DNA of 64,000 bases from Coffea arabica (GCF_036785885.1 NC_092322.1:14530466-14594465); one strand, 5' to 3'. Counted from the stretch's first letter, positions 43,601 to 58,219 are shown. Notes: generated from the letters alone by a model not told the origin. Numbers and translations are program-made.

Positions 43601-46600
43601 CCAATTAGGTTCTTTTTTCACACAGAAGGTTTATAGCCTATGCACTGACACGCACCAACAGATTATGTCCTTAGCTTTCTTGTTTTGAAGATCGTAGGCA
43701 CATTTGAGCACACAGACAATTGCAAGTTGTTTTTGGTTGCGTTCACGTGGCCCTGCAGAGGTCTAGATGCATGTCTCCTAGCCAAATTCATAAAAGAAGT
43801 CCTTGTATGCAGATAGTTAAAAAAAAAGTTGTTGCACATATGTAATTTTGACTAGTGATTACTGAAAAACTTGGGTTAGTCTTCCATGTAAATTTCTGTC
43901 AGTTGATGCAAGAAAAAACAAAGAAGAGATCAATAAAATCACTAGAGAGGGAAAGAAAAGTAGTTATTAGTCCTTTATTATTTTACAACACCACAAACTT
44001 TTTGCTACAACAGGTGAAATTTGCTTTAAAAGATGCTGCATTTTGTCATAATCTATCTGTGACTATTTTCTTTTGGAGCATCCATCATGTCTTTACTCAT
44101 GCCACATGGTGTTTTTCTACAATGCAGGATTGCTCTTGGAGCTAAAATTCCTTCTGTTCAGCTGTCTGCTCTTGAAAATATTCACTACTGTCACATGATC
44201 AGATTTGATAATGCTGAAAAGGCTAGGTACTAAATTCTTTTCTGATTTGGAGACCTATGTGAATTTGTCTGTGACATTAAAAGGTTCTTTAAGAATAAAA
44301 CTTAGGAGTGAAAATCTTCTTAGCACCTGTAGGTTGAAGTGTATTTTTTTTACGTGACCTTTAATCGTTATGAAGTACATGTTACTCCTGCATTTTTTTT
44401 AATCCTAGCACTCACACAAGTATGTTTCCACTTTGATTCTCTATGAGGTACCTGCTTGATGAAATAAGATTCTTTTTTTAGGAGTTTGAAATTGTCAATT
44501 GACAAACTAAGGCATTCAGGAAGTAAGGGAATTGAGGCAAAAGATACGGCAGGCCACTGTTGTTCTGAAACTGATACTGAGATTGATGATCACTCAGCAA
44601 AAAGGTCTGAAGTTAGCATTTCACCGGAAAGAAGTTCATCAAATTTCACTAGGTCAAAGTCTCATTCATGTGAGGAGGACTTAAATGAAGATGCTCCATT
44701 GATCTCATTTCTCCATCCTGGTAAAAAGGCAGCAAAGTTGAGAACCCGGTGTGAAGCAGCAGTGCATACTTCTATCAAGCCTCCTGAAACCTCACCCAGG
44801 AGCACATCGATGTCTGTTGGCAGCCAGGCAGTTGGTCGTAAACGTACCCGTGCTGTTATTTCTGATGATGAATATGAAAACAATGAGGAATATACCTCCA
44901 GAAGAACAATTTATAGTGGCCACGGAGAAAAAGTTGCTACTTCAGATGGATGTAAGTCAATAACCATTGCATTCAGCTTTATGATTGCGACAGCAAAGAT
45001 GAGAGCACTCACTTGCTTTTGTCAATTGCAGTGGAGAATACAAAGAATTCGAATTGTCCTGCTGCTAATGAGTTCCCTGTAAGCAACTCTTTGATCAAAC
45101 TCTCATGTAACACTATCCCTGTAAACTATGCTTGATTCTTTTTGTTTTGGTAGGATATTTCACCGCTTGCCTCAAAATGTGCCATGAATGCTTGTACTCC
45201 TGTTAACCTTGAAGAAAGTAGTTGTTCGTACAAATCCAGAACTTCAATCTTAGTTGCTCAAGATGGCAAGGATTTCAGACAATCAAGCACAAATGAATTT
45301 GCAAATGCCACTGGAAAGCTGCCTTTCAAACACAATGTGCCAAATATTTGTTCCTCTCCTGATGAAAGCTGTGTGAGTACATTTACATAAGTTTTTCTCA
45401 TTACTCTATATATTAAGTAACAGTACAAAAACTGCCTAAATTAAGTGATAGTGCGATTGTAAGTCAGTATCGATGCTATATGATGCATGAAATTCGATAC
45501 TGGCTAATGTCTGCTTTTACTCCCTTGACAATCCAAGACTCCTGTACCAAATTGAATGCCCTCTTATTTGCATAATCAAGATAACTGATGCCTTTGTATC
45601 TTTAATGTCAATTGATTTTGGCAACACTTAATTTTGGGTTTCAGGTGTATTTGCTATCATCATATATTTTGGCTGCAATACTATAAGTCTGTCCATGAAT
45701 TATAGCATTTTGTACTTACTGTGTTGATTGCAGCAACACATACCAATCAAAGTTGATGATTACTTGGTACAAATGAAATTAGACTCATTCGTGAATCGAG
45801 ACAAACTCAGCATAGAGCAGATAAAGGCTGAAGTGGCATGCTTGTACTACCTACAACTACCTTCTGAGAGGAGAGTAAAGGGTAGGAATAGTTTTTTTTC
45901 TTTCTGAAGTTAATTTGCAATTTGCTATTTTGCTTTCCAACTAGGAAAAGATGGACCGTGTCTATGAAAAGCTAAAAGTCCATTTAAAAAGCTTTAGTGT
46001 TTGTATCCAAGAGTAACTGATGAGCAACATGAGGGACAGTTAATCTCATTTTCCTTCATATGTTTGTTTTACTAGAATTTTTTTTTAAATTAAGAAAGTG
46101 GATAAGAATGGAAAGGTTTGTGATGTTGAAGTTCCTGGATATATAAATTTACCACTCAATATTTTTCATGGTGTAGATAGGTCTTCACTGATTTGACGCC
46201 TAGAATGAGATTTTGTATCTATGCCTCAACATGTTAATCAATAGTGTACTGACATTTGAGATCACCAATGTCATACTTGTCAGTATGTATATTTGTTTCA
46301 TCCCCTATTCCATTGTGACACTATTATGCCTGCCACAGTATGAATGGTCCATGCCATGCAGAAATAGTATGCACCATCAGTATATTTATTTTGGTGCTTA
46401 GGTTTATTTTGTTGCTTTCCTCTCAATGCCACTGCTGACACCTATGCTTTTGTCACACTTACAGCCATCAAATTGACACGTGGACCTCAACATGGATTAA
46501 TTATAAGTGTGTAATTAGTTCAAAATAATTGAGTGCATGATCCAAATTGAATCAATTAGTACTTGCATTTCAATGGGCTAGAGAGTGAAGGAAAATAGTT

Positions 46601-49600
46601 GTGCATAATAGATGCAGTCTCTGCATTATACTAAAAATATGTATGTTAATTTGGGAGATTAATTTTATCCTATGGATGTTTTGGTCCAAATGATCTGCTT
46701 CACCTCCTTAGCAGCTAAGTAACTTGTAATTTGGCAAAAACTTTGTTATGTATCAAAGTGAAATGATGGAGTCTGATTACCCAACAGATTAACAAAATTA
46801 TCATCTTGTTGTTCCCTAATGTGCTTCATCTTCTTAATAGGGTACTAATTTGAAATTGATAAAATTATTGTTAATCTGTATTATTTGACTGATCAATGAA
46901 ATTATGATCTTGCTATTCTTAATTGCTGAAATTGATTACAGAGTGAGAATTTAAATATTTCTTCATGTTTCCATGTAGTTCATATTTTCCTCTTTAGAAA
47001 CCTACATTGTGAAAGGAGATGAAGTGTTATACATGCAATTAACTTTAGGTTAGTAGGTTAAACTGTCATTTCTAATTTTCAAAGCCACTAGGTTACCGCA
47101 GTTTGGTTTGTGCTTCTCCTCTGTGTTACAGACTTGCAGCAATTGTTATTAACTTTAGCTTACATTTTTCTTTTCTTTAGATTTTGCTGTTTTGTATGCT
47201 ATACCATTATGCAAATGCAATTTTATTCTGGTGGCGTGTATGGCCATGTTGTCTCATTCTTGCTTTTGGACCAACCCTGCATTTGTTGATTTTTGTTGTG
47301 TTAGTACACGCTTTTATGTGGTTGAAGCTAGAACTTGTGTCTGGATTTGGATCAGTGTCTAGTGTCTATTACCAAACCCATTGTCTGCCTGTGCAGGGGA
47401 ATGGAAGGAGAACATTTTTTTTTACATGACACAACAAAATGGATGGTGTGAAAGACTCATTTAATGTAATGAAAATACTCTAGTTAAAACCTGGGAAAAT
47501 CAGTAAAAGATTAAAATGGAAAAGGAAATGAGTGCTAAAACTCTAATTGTCACCTAGTTGCAGCTCTGATAATGAAGCAGTATAATTCCTGCAGATATCA
47601 CCAAACATGATTGCTTAGTTGCAAGTTTTTTTTTACTATAAAGTGATGTTATCTCAAGCATGGATAGTAGCTTACACAGATATGCTATCACATCAGGTTT
47701 GGTGCCAGTGGTTCAAGACATAAAATATGATGGTAGATCTTTAGAAACTTTGGAAGCTTACATATTGAAGAATTGCGAACTTGGAAGTGGCCAGATTGAA
47801 GTTTCAGTTGGGGGTATGTCTATAGCACTTGAACCTTCTATTTATGTGAAGCAGTTTTCATAATCTGGGGTTACTTAATTTTCATTTCCATCAGTTTACT
47901 GCCTTTGAATTCTTTGAAACAAATGATAAACTGTTTTTACCTTCTACCGGGAGATGCATGTCTTCTGCAATAGATGACCATGGATGGATGAAATGACAGG
48001 AGATAACTTCTGGAGTATATTGCAAGATTGCATAAAGGACACGTACATATTTCCATTCTTGTCTAGCTGTTCCAACTTGTACTGTACTGTAATCTTTATA
48101 CTTGACTTCAACTTGTGGTTTTGCATTTTGTTTTTGCATGTTAACTGTCTTAGGTAAGAAATGGATATGCTGATTACAATGAGTATTTGATAGGACAACT
48201 TCAGCAGAAGGTTTGGCTGTTGGAGCTATTTTGTTGTCCTTAAGTTACCATGGTATCACCATACTGGACCACAACTTGGTAGTATTTTCCAAAAGTAGTA
48301 GACTACGGAAATTTTCTTGGATCAAATTGCATACTGAAAGTGAATGTGTTTTGGCTGGCTAAATCTAACCCATGAAGTACATTTTGCCCTTGGAGTAAAT
48401 GCTATACAGTTCACAATCAGCACCCAAAGAGATCTTGCAACCTTCCAAATCGTAGTTTTATGCAAATGTATAGCCAAAATAATTACAGAAACAATTGTAT
48501 AACCTAAAAAGGATTCTAACCACTTCAAGAATGTTAGTGTTTTGCTATGATTTTGAACTAATGTATAGTCTAGTGTATAACCTAATGTATAACCTAATGA
48601 TTTTGAACTAATGTATAACCTAAATAATTGTATAGACAAGGCTATCCATGGCCAACCACAGTGCTTGTGGCAACTCATGAGCCTACTTACCCTCCATGGA
48701 CCATAGAGATGCATCTTCTTTATGAGACTATCCATTGGCCTTTTTGTATTGGTGTTCACTTAGAAGTGGTCAGTAGTTTGTGTCTTTCTGTGTAATTGTA
48801 TCTCTTAAGCTTGTACCTCTGTGTATCATCCAAATTTAGGTTTTCATCCTTGAGATTAATTGTTTAACCTTGTTCCAGAAACTCATGTATTAGATTTGAT
48901 GCTATATTTGTTTCTTTGCACTACATTTTTAGGACTCAGAAATGTTGTGCTGTCTTTTGTCCGGGTAAGGTCATAAACTGGATTCGTATACACAGAAAGT
49001 CCCTCATACGGTTTCACCTGTCCTCTCCCTAAGATTACATTTTAGGATAATTCAAATTTTTCCTTTTTTTTTTGGGCGAAATCTTATGTTTTACCTTTTT
49101 TTCATTATTGATCTACTGGTTTTTGAGCCTGTGTCCTACTCTCTTTTAGAAGCATTTTGTTGTGTCCTTGTACTGTTCTGCCACATCTCATGTCCATAGC
49201 CATGTTTCATAGCTTTGCCACAATGTGAGTTCAAGTGACAGGTATCCAAAAGATGCAATATCCACTGATTTCTCCAATAAGGTTACATAGGCACTAGACT
49301 ATATGCATAAAATGGATGTGTGTGCAATATAAAGATTCAATGAACAAATTGTGGAAGCTTAGGAATCTGAAGTCGACATTTTTTGAATTCTTGGAAGTCA
49401 GATAGTGTGGTTTACCTATTTTAAGTTTGAATATGCTTCATTAATTTGTGTCAGTTGGATTTCTCAACATCAAAATTCACATGCAAGTTCGTTAAAAAAT
49501 CATGCATCAATTTGTGGTGGTAACTTTGATAACATTTGCATAAAGTAAAATAAGATGTGTTCTTCTAGCCGTTTAGGTCTCTAGTCTTTTAAATATACTG

Positions 49601-52600
49601 AGTTTGACCCAAATGATCACAAAAGATGAGTTTCTTCATTAGAATTTAAGTCACTTTTTAAAACAGTATTTCTATAGCAAATTATAAATTGAAGCATCTT
49701 GTTTCCTTTTTTCTTTTTGCTAGACCTCTAGAATCTTGTCATCAAGAATTTTTCCAGAATTGAAGCCAGAACTTTAGTGAGTTAAAACTTGGGGAAGATT
49801 CCTTTTTTTTTAATCCCAGCTCATACAAACATGAAGTCAGCCTTCATTTTGTATACCCAAGAGCTCGTAATATCTCGTGCCAGTGGGTACTCTCTGTGAG
49901 TCTGTGTGCCATATTTTTTTAACTTTGTATTTGCAAGTTAAAGAATGAAGAGCAAATTGATCTCTTATATTGCTTAGCCATAAATGTTGGCTCTGTTTTG
50001 GCTGTCTTGTTGATAACTATTTTCCATAATATGAGCATGTCTATTACCTTGGCTTACTATTTGAGATTATTAACAATAATGACTGGTATTGTAGTCATGT
50101 AGCACATTTGTGGCAACTATATAAAATTGTCCACTATGAGTTTATTTTTCTGTATGAAGCTACGCTTAAGTCCTTTGTTTTGTTTGTTGCAAACCCCCTT
50201 TATTTATGCATGGTATCATTGTTTTCAAGTAGTGTGGGTACATAAGCGAGTAATGAAGTTATACATTGACTGCTGCGAGGAACTATCAGAACAACCCAAT
50301 TTGAACGTTCTTAAGAAGCTATACAACTTAGAGGTGGGCTTAAATAACTTGTGTTGGTTTTATGCTGCTTGCTTTTGATAAGTTTTAATGACTGCAGGAG
50401 AATTTATAGGAATTAGTCCTTTCACAAGCTGCTATAATCACCCATGTGTTACCAGGTATCAGAAGATGAAATTGTTGTCTCCGACTGTGAACTGCAAGAT
50501 ATATCTGTCGCACCACTGCTTGATGCCTTGCATGCACACAAAACAGTTGCCATCATAAACCTTTCTCACAATCTCTTAGGTAACTTTTATTTGCTTGTCA
50601 TTTCACTTGGTTTTTCAGACTTCAAACCAGTAGCATTCCTTAATGTTTCTCTCAGGAAGTACCCATGATAAATTCTTTTCTCTTTGATTGGTAAGTACAT
50701 TGTTGCTGTTTTCCAGGAAATGGAACAATGGAGAGACTCAAGCAAGTATTTGCATCATCAGGACAGAATTATGGTGCTTTAGTATTAGATTTGCACGGCA
50801 ACCGACTTGGTCCCACAGCTTTATTCCAAGTGTGTTCCATCTCCTATGCTCTGTATTTTTCATTCTTTTATTGGCGACAGGCAACTCTTAAGCCTGGAAA
50901 ATTAAGTGATAGTTTTGAACATAGATGTCAACTCCTAAAATCTTAGAAACTGTTATGGTTTAATGTTTGAAGAGATAAGTTCAATGGTCATGTATGGAGT
51001 ATAGGAATACAATAGTTATTCTTATTTCATACTTTTTCTTCCAGATCAATATTACAACTTTTTAATTGAAGCAGTTTAACATGATCAAGATCTTTATTTT
51101 TACAAATAGGGGATAATCATGTCAGGAAGTTACATAAATCCTACAACATTAAGGTGGTTTTGTATATTTGGAATGATATACAGGTATGTTAAAGCAGAAA
51201 AGTGTGACTCGCAGTCATCTTACCCTTATCTTGTTGTAGGTTTATTGAATTTTGTAGTTGGTGAAACCCTGTACTAGATTTGCTTGTCTGTAGAATAGAA
51301 ATTTTCGTTTTTTGAAGACCATATATTCCTAATCGTGTTTATGCAGAAAGCTTTATCTGATCTTGATTTAAATATGAAGTAAGAATAGCTATTAGTACAT
51401 ATGTATATGCAACAATGCTAGGATTTTTCAAACCATTGCCTGCTTGGATGTAGACACTTTCTTAATTTAACTGCACTTTTTTGAAAAAACTAACACTTTG
51501 CGACTCACATAACTGGTGCTCTTTGGGCATCCTTAAACAAGCCAAGAATTTTATCACGTTATGCAGCTTCTGCATTCTCTCTCTCTCTCTCTGTGGAAGG
51601 TAGTTCAAGAAGTCAATTACTGTATCTTTCTAGGTTGTTCTATTTACAGGAAAGTGTAGTGAATTCTTTCCTCTCTGTCCCTCTGTGGCAGACATAAAAG
51701 CATTTCTTTCATTTCTTCAGATGCAAGCGACCAGAATTTGCAGGAAAATTTGTTTAGCCACATGAACTAACTAATATCTAACCACTTCCTTTTGAAACTT
51801 TCCTGCCTTTATCTCATCATTACGAGTTCAGCTTTCCAATGAAAATTTCATTTCATTCAACAATAGCCTAGTCTTATGTCATCAATCAAACTCTTTGGAT
51901 TGTGACATTGTACCTGAGAATTGGAGTTGAATCAGCACAGGCAGAACCTATCATTTCTTTGCTCATTATACAAAAAGATCAATAGATTCATCCAATGATA
52001 CTTATATAACAGACACTTATGATGTATTTCCAAAAAGAATGTATAAGATCATGATCAGTTAAGTTTACTGATATGCCCTCAAATTTTTAGCTTTTATCAA
52101 AGTGAATTGTTCCCAAGTTCTTTAAAACTGTGGCTGAGATGCCCTGCATTATGTGATTCATGCACTTTCACTCTCTGGACAATAATTTCTGGATTTTTTG
52201 AACTGCTCGATGTTTAAGCTACACATCGAACTGTAAATCACCTTTTAACTTTGCAAAGGGTTTTTTTTTCCCTTCTCTTTTTTGACTAGTTGACACATTT
52301 TTTGTTAAAGCATGTTCAAGTTGTATATCCGGAGTATCCTGCCTCCAAATTTGGCTATATAGGTGGCTAGACCATGCAAAAAGCTGCTGTGTCCCAAAGT
52401 ACAAAAATCTCTTAGAAAATTGTAACATCCCATAAAGAATCTTTCTCTTGGTGGAATACTCATGCTATTTTCAACGATATCAATGTGAGAAGTTGCACAG
52501 GCTATTCGATTTAAGTAAAATAATTGATACCTTCATCTATTTAAGTGATGCGTTATTTGTACACGATAAGAGTTGGCTATGCTGGAGAACTACTTGAACT

Positions 52601-55600
52601 ATAATCTGTTTATGGATATCTATACATCCTGAATGGAAAGTTGCTCGAATTGCAAATTTTTTTAAGCTGCAGCAGGGAACGCCACAATATGCTCCTGTAA
52701 GAGTTTTTGTTCTCTTGATTTACAGATTTGTGAATGCCCGGTGCTATACTCACGATTGGAAGTATTAAACATTTCTGGCAACCGCTTGACTGATGCATGT
52801 GCTTCTTACCTTTCTTGCATTTTGAAGAACTGCCAAGGTGAACTTCTTTCCCCTTCCACCCGATCTTTTTCATTTTCCCTTTGCTCTTCTATAATCATTA
52901 TCCATTTTATTAAGAATAGTTTCAAACCTGGCCTAGTTTCATGATCTGCTAGAAACATAATTGTGGCATCTTTTTTATTTTTTTGTTGGTGCTTTTAGTT
53001 TAGTGCCTAACATACTAAAATTGGTAACTTATAGTGTACTACTTTGATTGCTGCCAAATAGTGTAAACTAAGAAAATAAAGCTCTTTCTCACAATTTATG
53101 GCGTGTCTGGATTTCTATTGCATTAATTTTCCTTTTTTTCATTATTCTTTTTCATTTAATTGATCTTCCTCTTTGTTCTTGTTTTCCTTCTAATAAAACC
53201 ATTTCATTGTTCCAGCTCTTTATAGTTTGAATGTCGAAAACTGTTCTATCACGTCTAGAACAGTTCAAAAGATTGCTGACTCACTGCATTCTGGATCTGT
53301 ATTAACAAATCTCTCTTTAGGTACTTCTCATATAAATGCAAATCTATTTTCAGGATTTCTATGTACACTATTTAAGACTCTCTCTCTTTTAACCAGGATA
53401 TAATAACCCAGTATCTGGGAATGCCATTACGAACCTTTTGCTTAAAATTGCTGATTTGAAAAGGTTTGATCAATTTTCTTTTACGTGCATAATTTGTTCT
53501 AAATGATATCTTGAATCAATAATAATGTAACATTTTACAACTTGATGTTTCTAGATTTCAAGAGCTCAATTTATCTGGTATTAAGTTGAGCAAACCTGTA
53601 GTAGGTAGCCTTTGCCAATCTGTCGTGAACTTAAGATTGTCAGCTTTGATGCTTGCAGGCTGCAGTATTGGAATGGTAAGTTGATTGTTGTGTCTGTTTT
53701 CTAGCAGATTCTCATTGACTTAATATCCTCAATTTTGAAGTTACTTAAGATTCTTTTTGCAGGATGGGGCATTACAGTTGACTAAGACACTCTCAAATGA
53801 CACTCAGGAACTGGTGAAGCTGGATCTATCATCTTGTGGAATAACATCAGAGTATTTCAGTATGCGAAATACCGGAATTTGTTTAATCAATGGTATTCTT
53901 GAGCTGAATCTTGGAGGAAATCCTATTATGCAAGAGGTATTTTTCCCCCCTAAGGAGCAAAAGACGGTTTTGCTTATATTCTTGGGATGTATTTTCTGTG
54001 CTGCATATATATGTACCCGTCTATCTGTTTATATATGGTATTCTTGAGCTATTATGCGAAAGGGAGCAGAAGAAAGGGTTTGTGCTTATGTTGTTCTTAA
54101 TTGTGTTTTCTGCTCTGGATACACTCACACACACATATAATAAAGATAGCATAGATCTAACGGGTTAGAGCTAAAATATAGAACAATATATTGCTTTAGA
54201 TTTCTCCAAGAGCCTCAACAGTCCTGGAGGTCTTACACTGCGTTCTGTGGCCTTACACTGCCCGGGCCGACTGTTGGCACTTACAAGTAACATGTTCGAC
54301 ATCAAAGATCTAAGCTTACAGATCTATACTAGCAGCATTATAATAAGCTGGAATACATAATTGTCACCCCACTTCCCCCTCTGGCTCTGATACCAGAATG
54401 GGGAGGAGAGGACCTACACACACATGTGGGGTGTGTGTGTGCGTGCGCGCACATGTTTGTCTATATATATTCAGACAACCAACTCATAAGTGGTGTTATT
54501 GGGTAAGATTGCCCAAAGTTGATTCGTGATTAGATATTTAGTCACATAGTGGCATAATCCATTTGTTTTCTGTAAAACATCCTTGCATTCAGTGCTTGAT
54601 CTATCTTAGTCTGTCAACTACCACGGTGGTGAAGTTAATACTTGAGAATCACAGTAACCTGCTATTGACATTTTTGACGTGCATTCATGGATTCATACAG
54701 ATAATGTGACTAAGTTCCAGCAAGTTGAATTGGTTATAAACTATTGATATTAACTTTACAATCACAACTACTGGTATCTGATGTGCATGAATCAAGGCTT
54801 ATATTGATTTTGAGTGTCCATATGCACTGTTTTAAGGTAAAGTGAGGTGCCCATCATCGTATTCTAAATGTCATGGGCCTCTAGATGTAATAATCTAGCA
54901 TTAGTAAGGTTATAAAAAGGTTTGTCAAAAGAGCTCTTTAACAGGATTCTGGCATCATTTTTCTCTTTAGAATCTAAATGAAACCATGATATCAGGGTGG
55001 CACTGCACTGGCCTCTGTACTTGCAGATCCTCGATGTTGTTTAAAAACTTTGGTACTCTCCAAATGCCAACTTGGGCTAATTGGCATCCTTAGGACACTT
55101 GAGGCACTGTCGAGCAATTGCTATCTCGAAGAGCTCAACTTGGCTGAAAACATCCTTCCAGCTGAATTAGAATATAGCTTGCTATCAGTGAAAGGAAGCC
55201 CAAACTCCACGCAGACTAAGCTCATTCTTCCAAACTCTTTACACAAAGCATCTGCACATAAAGAGTTTGAGACTTCTACACAAGAGCCCTGTGCTGTTAA
55301 CACAGATTTCAATCAGATCGAAGTTGCAGATAGTGATGATGATATATTTGGGGTGAATGTTGCTGCTTCTGGATTGAGCAACGAGCATATTAGCTTATCC
55401 CAGAAGAGCCTACTGAATTCAGAATCTGCATACATTCAGGAGGTTCTGGCTGCTATTGCCATGGCAAAACAGTTGCAAATTTTAGACCTCAGTAAAAATG
55501 GTTTCTCCCAGCATGCTGTGGAGAGTTTGTTTACTGCATGGTCAAGTTCAAGAGCTGGTTTAGCTCAGAGTCATATTCAGGATAGTGTGATTCATATGTC

Positions 55601-55652
55601 AGTGGAAGAAAACAAATGCTGTGGCATCAGGCCTTGCTGCCAAAAGGTTTGA
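40648..55652 (+). CDS. TSK: TONSOKU (TSK/BRUSHY1/MGOUN3), 19 coding exons, 1341 aa
   Basis: TSK is the plant counterpart of TONSL; it works in replication-fork repair, chromatin inheritance and meristem maintenance in the nucleus, and its TPR domain is known to recognise histone H3.1. Exons by my reading: 40648-40932, 41734-42531, 43024-43200, 43388-43479, 44128-44226, 44482-44951, 45032-45077, 45154-45372, 45734-45881, 47697-47813, 50233-50333, 50456-50579, 50717-50829, 52726-52837, 53216-53320, 53396-53463, 53555-53675, 53763-53936, 54996-55652. They sum to 4026 bases with no internal stop; the Arabidopsis protein is of similar length. Residues about 20-480: TPR repeats ([40 protein letters not shown]). 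About 484-730: acidic/basic linker with PLISFL and [15 protein letters not shown]. About 730-815: probable ubiquitin-like part. About 850-1130: leucine-rich repeats ([32 protein letters not shown]). Introns 1 and 4 need GC donors. Introns 9, 10 and 13 are 1.8-2.4 kb. Confidence 0.94.
54384..54395 (-). repeat. LTR-element trace in TSK intron 18
   Basis: The plus strand reads GCTCTGATACCA, the complement of the tRNA-iMet primer-binding site TGGTATCAGAGC, in an intron segment (about 54180-54480) that also has GT/CA-rich and ACACACACATGTGGGG sequence. It suggests a small degenerate LTR element or TRIM in minus orientation. No LTR pair was identified. Confidence 0.35.
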
Positions 55653-56383
55653 GCTATATGGCTGCTGAAATTGCTGGTTATTTCAGTCGGCTTCACTGAA
55701 GATTTGAAGTGGATGCAATCAACATGGCATTGACCATATTCAACTATTTGGTGCCTCAACAATGGCTATCAGAAAGCTACGTACATAGAATCTTTTTCTA
55801 CTTGTGATTATTGGCAAATTTGTCAATTCATTTATCTATGTAATTATGATAAACAATGAGCTGTACTTGTGTTAAAGGAAGTGTAGGACGCCCATGTTTG
55901 TTCTCCTTATCTGTTTTTTTTTGGTAACATTCTCCTATTTGGGCTATATTTGGTAAAACAACTTCATATCCATACGTTGCTCGTACACTGCTTTAAAATG
56001 TCGTTTCATGCTATTTGGGCTGCGCTAGGGACCTTGGCTATAAGGAGTTTTAGTCTAAAGATGGGTCTCGTGGTGCTTCTTGACCCTCCCAGCTCTGGTG
56101 CATGATTTCTTACCAGTAAATTATATGGGTGCATCCTGCAGTAAATTAGTTACTCCTTCCATTCCATTGACATTGTTACGATTTTTTTTTTTTTGTGGTA
56201 TATCCCAAATGAATTATCACACATCTATAATGGAAAAATAATTTTCATCCAAATTTAAATCTTACCCTTCTCAAATGTGGATCCCATAACTTTTACTATT
56301 AAGTCAAAAGAAAATGAGGAGGACTCACAATCTGGAGCGCGAGAGACACCACCAAATGTTGCAAGATGTTTACTTGCACGAAT
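55653..56383. other. TSK 3' untranslated region and flank
   Basis: The first few hundred bases are probably 3' untranslated sequence. No open frame is recognised. A stretch near 56150 (TACTCCTTCCATTCCATTGA) resembles the end of a Stowaway-type MITE, but I found no matching other end. Confidence 0.4.
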
Positions 56384-56564
56384 GGCTTTGTTGTATGTCA
56401 AATTTTTCAAACGGATTATTATTTGAAATAATTACTGTAGCACTTTTTATAATATGATGTATGTGAGATAAAAAGATGATTGGAAATGTAAAAGAATAGG
56501 TTAAAAATTATGTTTACGATACAAACGAAATATTATTTGAAAAATTTTGCTATCCAAACAAACC
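56384..56564. mobile_element. MITE of 181 bp, related to the 25183 element
   Basis: Ends GGCTTTGTTGTATG on the left and GGTTTGTTTGGATAG for the right end on the other strand, both followed by CAAATTTTTCAAA-like sequence. On the minus strand the core reads TTCCAATCATCTTTTTATCT, matching the core at 25237 and 26861. There is no coding capacity and no clear target duplication. Confidence 0.55.
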
Positions 56565-58219
56565 ATTTGATTTTCTTAATAGGCTTTTGGCCTCCAATTA
56601 ACTAAAAAATTAGAAAATTTTTATTTCCTCATTAGTTTGGTCCACTTGAACAATGGATTGAATTGTTTTGTCTTGTCAATCATCCTTTTTTTTCAAAAAA
56701 AAAAAAATTTCGAATAGATGATGGCTGGAATTTAAGAAATGGGGTGAGAGAAGCGAGATCTGAACTCAAGGCCTCTAATTCTTTGAAAAAAAATTTTCTT
56801 TTGTCTTGTCAATTATCTTGTGAATTGCTAAACCTAAAGTGGGAAAGGTTGGTCTTTAGTATCTCGTGATTTATAACAGAAACTACTAGATTTTTGGGTA
56901 TATGGATAAAACTATTGAAGATTATATTGAAATTTTTCATAACAAGAGTACATTACTTAGTACTTGTAATTTTTGTTAAGATCTGGATACATAATTCTTA
57001 AAGGAGAAAAAAAAATCACCTCTCCTAGACATTCAAACAAGTAAATGAAATTCTTTCCTCATTTTAAAAGCATTATTAGGGTGAAGAAGGTAAAGAATAT
57101 TTTGATTGTGATAATTATCTTGACTCTTTCTCCTTTTAACAGCTCCAATAAAAAAAAAGTGCCCTTGTCTTAGTTAAAGAATTAAGAATGTTGTTTCAAA
57201 ATTTTACTTCTGTCCAACACAGCTATTAGGAAATGCTTTGTTTTCATCTCCCTGGTGAAGTACTACTGCACATATATGCATTACATTTCTAGTTTGTGTT
57301 CATACATTTTTCATTCCCCCCTTTTCTCTGTTATCTCTTTCCAAAATCCAGAGTGAACTCTAGTGTGCATCATTGAATTTTGGTGATTTCCTCTCTTATT
57401 AGCTCTTTTTGCCTTTTTTTTCTTTTCTAATGCACATTTGCCTCTTTCTTGACTTTGCTGTTTACTTCAATATTATCTATTGAGGAATCTAATCATACAT
57501 TATTGATATTTAAACTCACAAGAGATTCTGAATATACCTTTATTGAAGCCTAGGCGACTAGTTGCTTGCCCATTAGCAGCCATTGGGTTCTTTTCTTTGT
57601 TGATATGCATAGCATTTGATGGTGATTAATCTACGAGGTAACTATCCTATCATTGGGCATTGTGCATGAAATGTCTTGAAATTAATAATTTAGGGCATGC
57701 AGTCTTTTTCAAACCCTAGGTATACTTTCTTTCTTTTTTTTTTTTTAACTCTACGTTTACTAGAATAATTTTGTAACTGATGTACTAAAAACTTTAAGTT
57801 TTGTTAATAATAATTGTTTTGCAAGACACTGAATTAACAAGTTGAAGAAGGTACCATTATTCTTTTCATTTACATTTTATTCTTTTACAATTGCAGATTT
57901 CTATGCATATATAGCTCGAGGTTATTTACGTGAATATTGATATTTCTATTCAAAATATAATTCGATAGTGTTAGTTTTATTCAGGCTCCAAAAATAAGAA
58001 AATGAAATCTAAGAAATTGACTTTAAAGTGGATTTCATGAAATTGCTAAGAAGGAAGGAGAAAAAAAAAAAAAAACTTCTTCTTGTCTTTTCCAACACTC
58101 CCCGTGCTTCCACTCCTCCTTTCCCTTGTCAAACATGAGGAGGATCAAAAATGGTTTCTAAGACCGAAAAATGCAATCTAATTGACCAATGAGATGTAAT
58201 TTAATTCTCAACCAATGAT

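Noticed and set aside
48322..48759. A 145-codon minus-strand frame inside TSK intron 10
   Set aside because: It includes locally repeated sequence, has no recognisable domain, and lies antisense in an intron; chance is the simpler explanation.
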